Origin: JALYXS01 sp051003795
GTDB lineage: Bacteria > Acidobacteriota > Terriglobia > Bryobacterales > Bryobacteraceae
NCBI GenBank assembly: GCA_051003795.1
Contig: JBPCKZ010000165.1
Span: 1 to 10,366 of the forward strand
Length of the DNA: 10,366 bases
Direction of reading: 5' to 3'
Below are positions 7,901 to 10,366 of the stretch, one piece after another. The translations under genes and the position numbers were made by a program. How positions within the stretch are numbered: position 1 is the first letter of the stretch; each line of letters opens with the position of its first letter. The notes beneath the pieces were generated by a model that did no database searches, was not told where the DNA came from, and saw nothing but the letters and a program-made list of their open reading frames with translations.

Positions 7901-8286
7901 TCGTAACGAGCCTGTGGGAATTGCCGTTTGGCAAATCCGGCAGCCGCTTTTATCGCGCGGTGGCGGGCGGCTGGCAGGTGAACGGCATCATGACCCTGCA
8001 AAGCGGGCTGCCGATTCCGTTGCAGTTGACTGGCAACACGGCGGGGACCAATCGCCCCAACGTGGTTCCCGGCGTGAGCGATAAGCCCGCGCAGCAGAGC
8101 CTCTCGCAATGGTTCAACACCGCCGCGTTTGCAGCGCCCCCGGCGTTCACCTACGGTAACGTGAGCCGGACTTTGCCGGACATCTCGAGCGACGGCGTCT
8201 TCAATCTGGATTTCTCGACTTTCAAGAATTTCACGATTCGCGAGCGATATCGGTTCCAGTTCCGCGCGGAAGCGTTCAACACCTGA
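4960..8286 (+). CDS. Oar-like TonB-dependent receptor, frameshifted near the 3' end
   Basis: A very large outer-membrane receptor (1108 aa as read; about 1149 if the frame is restored). The ATG at 4960 was chosen over 4909 because it opens a proper signal peptide (MKYSARLAAPVLLG..., cleavage AFG-Q25) with GAGGGAG (4945-4951) before it. Domains: a carboxypeptidase-regulatory-like beta-sandwich, residues 25-120 (VTGTVTDPAGAAVAGAPVKL, then PPGVYSLKVTTPGFKSF); a plug domain from about 125 with DLPLNGRNPMGL (147-158), FLVDGIANDK and MSAEFGRTSGGVISMISKSG; and a barrel from about 250 (FEFLRNDKLNANDFF, GGPLKKDKLFFFFNYEG) with repeated Trp/Asp strand motifs. This architecture is the expanded acidobacterial receptor family; substrates are unknown, often guessed to be polymers or glycans. 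The frame stops at TGA 8284-8286 just after FRAEAFN, where the family normally continues; see the next fragment. Without it the last barrel strands and C-terminal aromatic signal are lost, which should impair BAM recognition. Confidence 0.9.
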   Translation: MKYSARLAAPVLLGIVFIACVAFGQQITGSVTGTVTDPAGAAVAGAPVKLTNTGTGAVESVNSDDSGNFRFLLLPPGVYSLKVTTPGFKSFVRDGIVVEIDRSLAIPVSLQIGQVSDTVEVSGGSPLLDPNTSSLGTVMDEKKVIDLPLNGRNPMGLANLIPTVKGIGYFGGQVLSSWRLAAVGIGGGQPLSNGFLVDGIANDKMVDSGPMTFLTVDSTEEFKVQTNGMSAEFGRTSGGVISMISKSGTNLYHGSLFEFLRNDKLNANDFFTNKAGKPRTPSRVNQFGGTVGGPLKKDKLFFFFNYEGYRERTSSLETITAPNAAQRSGDFSGLKTGAGQLITIYDPSTTVPDPANPGKFVRSPFPGNIVPANRINPITANILKYYPSPNLPGLSANTYLTSPTPIDKNYYSGRVDYNISATRRISGRYTWDKLNWQFANFFNNLADVDGRAIVIPRQNGYISYTESLSPTLLFDGRVGINHQTEAFNSPSQGFDITQLGLPASLLNQSQSAPGAKQGVFPRVSVSDLITFGGINASANHSNTGSASGTITKIHGEQTWKAGYEFRLYQRNVFGINYPVGLYNFNRTFTQGPNPDQASATSGYSVASLLLGTPASATAGINAASTVTLKYNALFFQDDWKINQKLTLNLGLRWEKEGAPTDRYNAFSNFDPTIASPLQVPGLNLKGGLVYPGAGGRGRNLFTSSNKDFQPRFGFAYQFKPKTVFRGAYGISFVPTTQAGYDGSAIGFSSLTTAATSNDGGRTPSNTIGNAFPDGLIQPTGSSLGALTAIGTNLTGTKYNLRRGYSQQWNFTVQHQPFESWLFEAGYVGNCGVHLFMYNENLNWLPDSTFYANGSALGQLVSNPFFGVIKSGPLAAAMVPRAQLLLPFPQYTSLPGSIQGGVVSPFSFRGDSIYHALTLKVEKRFAKGFSVLGAYSKSKLLDLGDNLTQVRPGGIIGTVVQDWSNLSAERSKSLYDAPQRLVVTSLWELPFGKSGSRFYRAVAGGWQVNGIMTLQSGLPIPLQLTGNTAGTNRPNVVPGVSDKPAQQSLSQWFNTAAFAAPPAFTYGNVSRTLPDISSDGVFNLDFSTFKNFTIRERYRFQFRAEAFNT

Positions 8287-8411
8287 CGAATACGCCGACA
8301 TTCGACACGCCCGGATCGACATTTGGAACGCCGACATTCGGTCAGGTTACCGCGACGGCGTTCTTCCCGAAACCTCGCGTGGTGCAGTTCGGCATGCGCA
8401 TGGATTTCTGA
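8283..8411 (+). pseudogene. Displaced C-terminal part of the TonB-dependent receptor
   Basis: Reading from CTG 8283 in the shifted frame gives 42 codons, opening LTNTPTFDTPGSTFG, then FGQVTATAFF and ending VVQFGMRMDF before TGA 8409-8411. This is exactly what should follow FRAEAFN in the family (FNLTNTP...), including the terminal Phe of a beta-barrel protein. Removing AC at 8281-8282, which repeats the preceding AC, joins both parts seamlessly, so the break is a +2 insertion by dinucleotide duplication, or a sequencing or assembly error. A 13-bp direct repeat (8292-8304 and 8328-8340) lies just inside the fragment. The fragment has no start of its own. Confidence 0.8.
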
Positions 8412-8418
8412 CAACGAT

Positions 8419-8446
8419 GTGGCGTGCGCAGTCTTGCGCGCGCCAC
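8419..8446 (+). terminator. Strong hairpin after the receptor gene
   Basis: GTGGCGTGCGCA, a GTCT loop and TGCGCGCGCCAC form a 12-bp stem with one T-G wobble. It begins seven bases after the restored stop at 8411 and is followed by CTTCATC, a weak T-tract. It fits an intrinsic terminator or an RNA-stabilising 3' hairpin for the receptor transcript, and supports 8411 as the ancestral gene end. Confidence 0.65.
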
Positions 8447-8496
8447 CTTCATCAATCGCCGCGGAACCACTGAAACATCTGCTGTATTAGTAGCTG

Positions 8497-9585
8497 ATGA
8501 TTTTCCGGCTCACGTTGGCGGCCGTCTCGTTGCATGCGAGCATAGCGGCCCCGTATGTAGGCTCGAAAGCTTGCGTCCCATGCCATCCCTCGGAATCCGC
8601 CGCTCAAGCTGCCAGCGCGCACGCCGGTGCGTTGTTCCAAGCGCGCGATCATCCGATTGCCGGATCGCTTCCTCCGGATCTGAAGTTCTTTCGCCCTCCG
8701 AGTTACCGGTTTGAATTCTCCCGTTCGAGCGATGTACTCAAAGTGCGGATTCAAGACGGAACCGGCGTGATGGAGCTCCCGCTCGAATGGGCCTTTGGCG
8801 CGGGCCGGCAGGCAATCACATTCGTGACACGCGTCAACCGGGATTGGTACGTCGAGCATTACGGCAGTTACTATCCGGCCCTCCATGCGTACGCCGCCAC
8901 GCCGGGACAGAACGCGATCCGGCCCGCAACGCTCCCCGTGGCGGCGGGCGTTATGTACAAGATCCGCGATCCACAGTTCGGTATTGCGGGCTGCTTCGAG
9001 TGCCACTCGACCGGGCCGGTTTCATTCGATCCGGATGGGCGGGTGAAACTCACCGAAGCCGGCGTCCATTGCGAGAGCTGTCACGGCCCCGCGGAAGCGC
9101 ACGTGAAATCGCCCCTGCAAAACCGGCCGGAAAACCCGGGCAAGCTCTCGGCGGCGCAATTAAACGATTTCTGCGGCAAGTGCCATCGTCCGCCCGCCGC
9201 CAAAGGCGTGGCAATCGATTGGAACTATGCGTGGAACGTCCGGCATCAGCCGGTCTATTTGAGCGAGGTCCTCTGCTTCAAGAAAAGTGGCGGGGCGCTC
9301 TCCTGCCTGACGTGCCACGATGCGCATGAAAGCGCCGGTAAGAAGGCGGCCGCCTACTACAACGCCAAGTGCGCGGCCTGCCACGCCGAAGAAAACGATC
9401 CACCCAACTGCATCGATTGCCATATGCCATTGGTGTCGCCGCAGCCGCCGCTTCGGTTTACGAATCACTGGATCGGGGTATACGGCGAGGGTGCGAAACT
9501 GAAACCGTTTTCAACTCCCGCTTCACTTGTTCCATCACGGCGCCCCAATCTCCCGGGGCGAATTGGCGGAAGAGGCGCATTGTAG
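8497..9585 (+). CDS. Exported seven-heme c-type cytochrome
   Basis: A multiheme cytochrome c, probably periplasmic, for electron transfer; redox partner unknown. The 362-aa product has a short signal peptide (MIFRLTLAAVSLHASIAA, cleavage around 17-18). Seven CxxCH heme-attachment sites are visible: residues 26-30 (CVPCH), 166-170 (CFECH), 192-196 (CESCH), 226-230 (CGKCH), 270-274 (CLTCH), 292-296 (CAACH) and 305-309 (CIDCH). The first is isolated from the other six by about 135 residues with a beta-rich stretch (FRPPSYRFEF, VMELPLEWAFGAGRQAITFV). The pattern resembles the cytochrome c554/doubled-CxxCH families common in acidobacteria. ATG 8497 is the natural start by signal peptide; no clear Shine-Dalgarno is seen. 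The family-like sequence ends around residue 338 (NHWIGVYGEGAKLKP); the remaining 24 or so residues are read through the antisense of the converging glycosyltransferase gene and look non-native. No cytochrome maturation genes are nearby. Confidence 0.88.
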   Translation: MIFRLTLAAVSLHASIAAPYVGSKACVPCHPSESAAQAASAHAGALFQARDHPIAGSLPPDLKFFRPPSYRFEFSRSSDVLKVRIQDGTGVMELPLEWAFGAGRQAITFVTRVNRDWYVEHYGSYYPALHAYAATPGQNAIRPATLPVAAGVMYKIRDPQFGIAGCFECHSTGPVSFDPDGRVKLTEAGVHCESCHGPAEAHVKSPLQNRPENPGKLSAAQLNDFCGKCHRPPAAKGVAIDWNYAWNVRHQPVYLSEVLCFKKSGGALSCLTCHDAHESAGKKAAAYYNAKCAACHAEENDPPNCIDCHMPLVSPQPPLRFTNHWIGVYGEGAKLKPFSTPASLVPSRRPNLPGRIGGRGAL

Positions 9586-10009
9586 GGTACCAAGGGCTAT
9601 CCCGCCGGTCGAGCATCCAACGCCAGTCGGAGTGATAATGCAGCAGCGTCCAAACGGGCTTCCCGAGGGCCCCCGCGAGATGCGGGACCATCGTATCCAC
9701 GCTAATCACCAAGTCGAAATCCGCGATCGCTTGGGCCGCTTCGAGGATGTCGTCCGATCCGGCATCGGGAAATACGGATTGGCGCATGGCCGGGCCGCGC
9801 TGCAGGCTATGGAAAGTCACGTTGGGGATGCCGGCGAGCATTGCGATCCCCGAGAGTGGAATGGATCGTTCCGGTCTCCACGCTCCAGCGGTCCAAACCA
9901 GGCCGACGCGGAAGCCCCGATCCCCGCAGGACCGCGTTTCGACGTGCAGATAAGGGACGCTCGACGGAATGGTGCCCGGAATGGTTCGGAAAGCATGGAA
10001 CAGTTCCAT
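9458..10009 (-). pseudogene. 5'-truncated glycosyltransferase (GT9/TPR-linked type), C-terminal part only
   Basis: This is the C-terminal lobe of the glycosyltransferase-like domain often fused to TPR repeats in acidobacteria and proteobacteria. From the ATG at 10009 it reads MELFHAFRTIPGTIPSSVPYL, then FRVGLVWTAG, ERSIPLSGIAMLA, VTFHSLQRGPA, and the conserved nucleotide-binding region DLVISVDTMVPHLAGALGKPVWTLL, followed by DWRWMLDRRDSPWYPTMRLFRQ and GDWGAVMEQVKREL. Complete members are about 400 aa or more and carry an N-terminal lobe and usually TPRs; here only 183 aa remain. The open frame runs on to 10162, but the extra residues show no family pattern and overlap antisense the probable transposon gene, so the break lies near 10009-10020. 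At the 3' end the family-like part ends about 9507 and the rest (to stop 9458) lies antisense within the cytochrome gene. It is probably non-functional. Confidence 0.65.
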
Positions 10010-10038
10010 GCATTGTGAGTTTTCGGCAGAGATGCATG
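10007..10038. repeat. Inverted repeat CATGCAT-18 nt-ATGCATG at the gene break
   Basis: Two perfect 7-bp arms (10007-10013 and 10032-10038) flank 18 bases. Each arm contains the self-palindrome ATGCAT, so the arms are direct repeats as well. The pair lies exactly where the truncated glycosyltransferase loses its family pattern, 65 bp before the probable insertion-sequence gene. It could be part of a mobile-element end or a regulator site; no full terminal repeat with a typical IS66 end could be recognised. Confidence 0.4.
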
Positions 10039-10090
10039 AATTTTGCGCGGCATAACTGTTAAGGTCGTTCTGCCGCCGGTTTACCCGGCG

Positions 10091-10096
10091 AGAGGA
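10091..10096 (+). promoter_or_regulatory. Shine-Dalgarno AGAGGA deciding the start at 10103
   Basis: AGAGGA abuts an ATG at 10097 with no spacing but lies six bases before the in-frame ATG at 10103. The second ATG is therefore preferred. Confidence 0.5.
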
Positions 10097-10102
10097 ATGG
10101 CG

Positions 10103-10366
10103 ATGTCCAGCAGAACTGCCCACACTCTCACGATTGAAGAAGGACGCGCCCGCTTCGAGCATTGGCGGCAGAACCGTAAGGGAAAAGCCGCGATACCGGA
10201 CGAGTTGTGGTCGGCCGCGATGGCTTTGGCCCGCAACAACGGCGTCAACCGGACCGCATCGGCACTGCGCGTGGATGGCAGCAAGTTAAAACGTTTGATG
10301 GTTGCGGCTGGAACGGTTCCAGAGAAGAAGGCGCCGCCGTCATTTGTGGAACTGGTCGCGCCGGAG
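10103..10366 (+). CDS. Probable IS66-type transposon accessory protein (3' end outside window)
   Basis: The frame is open to the window edge (88 codons, no stop). The product starts MSSRTAHTLTIEEGRARFEHW and continues with RQNRKGKAAIPDELWSAAMALARNNGVNRTASALRVD in outline, then SKLKRLM and PPSFVELVAPE. The segment around residues 35-65 (DELWSAAMALA, GVNRTASALRVD, KLKRLM) looks like a helix-turn-helix. From memory, proteins with the pattern FxxWRxxRxGKxxIPxELW...RTAxALxLDxxKLK...FVEL occur in Solibacter-like and planctomycete genomes beside IS66 TnpB and TnpC genes. That link is recalled, not searched, and the downstream genes are not in the window. It would be cytoplasmic and DNA-binding. The position next to a truncated gene agrees with a mobile element. 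Confidence 0.5.
   Translation, partial: MSSRTAHTLTIEEGRARFEHWRQNRKGKAAIPDELWSAAMALARNNGVNRTASALRVDGSKLKRLMVAAGTVPEKKAPPSFVELVAPE

Noticed and set aside
5842..8337. Open frame of 831 codons on the minus strand, antisense to the TonB-dependent receptor
   Set aside because: It mirrors the codon phase of a high-GC gene and its translation is Arg/Ala/Val-rich without any domain pattern, whereas the plus-strand protein has clear receptor domains.
9527..10018. Open frame of 163 codons on the plus strand across the glycosyltransferase remnant
   Set aside because: The opposite strand reads conserved transferase motifs through the same stretch, and this frame shows none.
10010..10162. N-terminal extension of the glycosyltransferase remnant to an ATG at 10162
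   Set aside because: The 51 extra residues have no family pattern and run antisense to the probable transposon gene; similarity starts at about 10009.
1..10366. CRISPR array, tRNA, rRNA or a defence or biosynthetic cluster
   Set aside because: No regularly spaced repeats, no cloverleaf-like segment and no nuclease, helicase, reverse transcriptase or synthase motifs were seen in the genes present.

Overview
The window looks like chromosomal DNA of an Acidobacteriota member, probably of the Solibacter/Bryobacter type. This is inferred from four things: a very large Oar-like TonB-dependent receptor with an N-terminal carboxypeptidase-regulatory domain, a BamA-OmpH pair in that style, a small exported Gly/Tyr-rich protein with a C-terminal domain I associate with this phylum, and high-GC codon use throughout. 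The assignment rests on family recognition, not on a search.

Layout. Positions 3-3266 (+) carry the outer-membrane biogenesis pair bamA (5' end outside the window) and an OmpH/Skp-type periplasmic chaperone, closely spaced and probably co-transcribed. Positions 3356-4075 (+) encode an exported protein of unknown function, preceded by a tandem repeat and a palindrome. Its 3' end overlaps by 23 bp the 3' end of a convergent MutT-like Nudix hydrolase (4445-4053, -). Only 36 bp separate the Nudix gene from a divergent NifU/IscU-like iron-sulfur scaffold gene (4482-4865, +). A TonB-dependent receptor follows (from 4960). Its reading frame breaks at 8281-8282 by an apparent AC duplication; the displaced last 42 codons end at 8411, directly before a strong hairpin. 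Next is a seven-heme c-type cytochrome (8497-9585, +). Its tail overlaps by 128 bp the tail of a convergent, 5'-truncated glycosyltransferase-like gene (-). At the right edge, from 10103, lies the start of a small gene resembling accessory proteins found beside IS66-type transposases.

How the parts work together. BamA and OmpH/Skp act on the same process: unfolded outer-membrane proteins are escorted across the periplasm and inserted. The TonB-dependent receptor would be a client of that machinery. The multiheme cytochrome is exported and presumably carries electrons in the periplasm. The Nudix and NifU-like genes are housekeeping genes. The right third (8280-10366) shows signs of decay and rearrangement: a frameshift, lost stop codons with overlapping tails, a truncated gene and a probable transposon gene. 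I found no CRISPR array, tRNA, rRNA or recognisable defence or biosynthetic system. I do not see strong evidence for a new multi-gene system here; the leads are mostly small-scale anomalies, listed separately.
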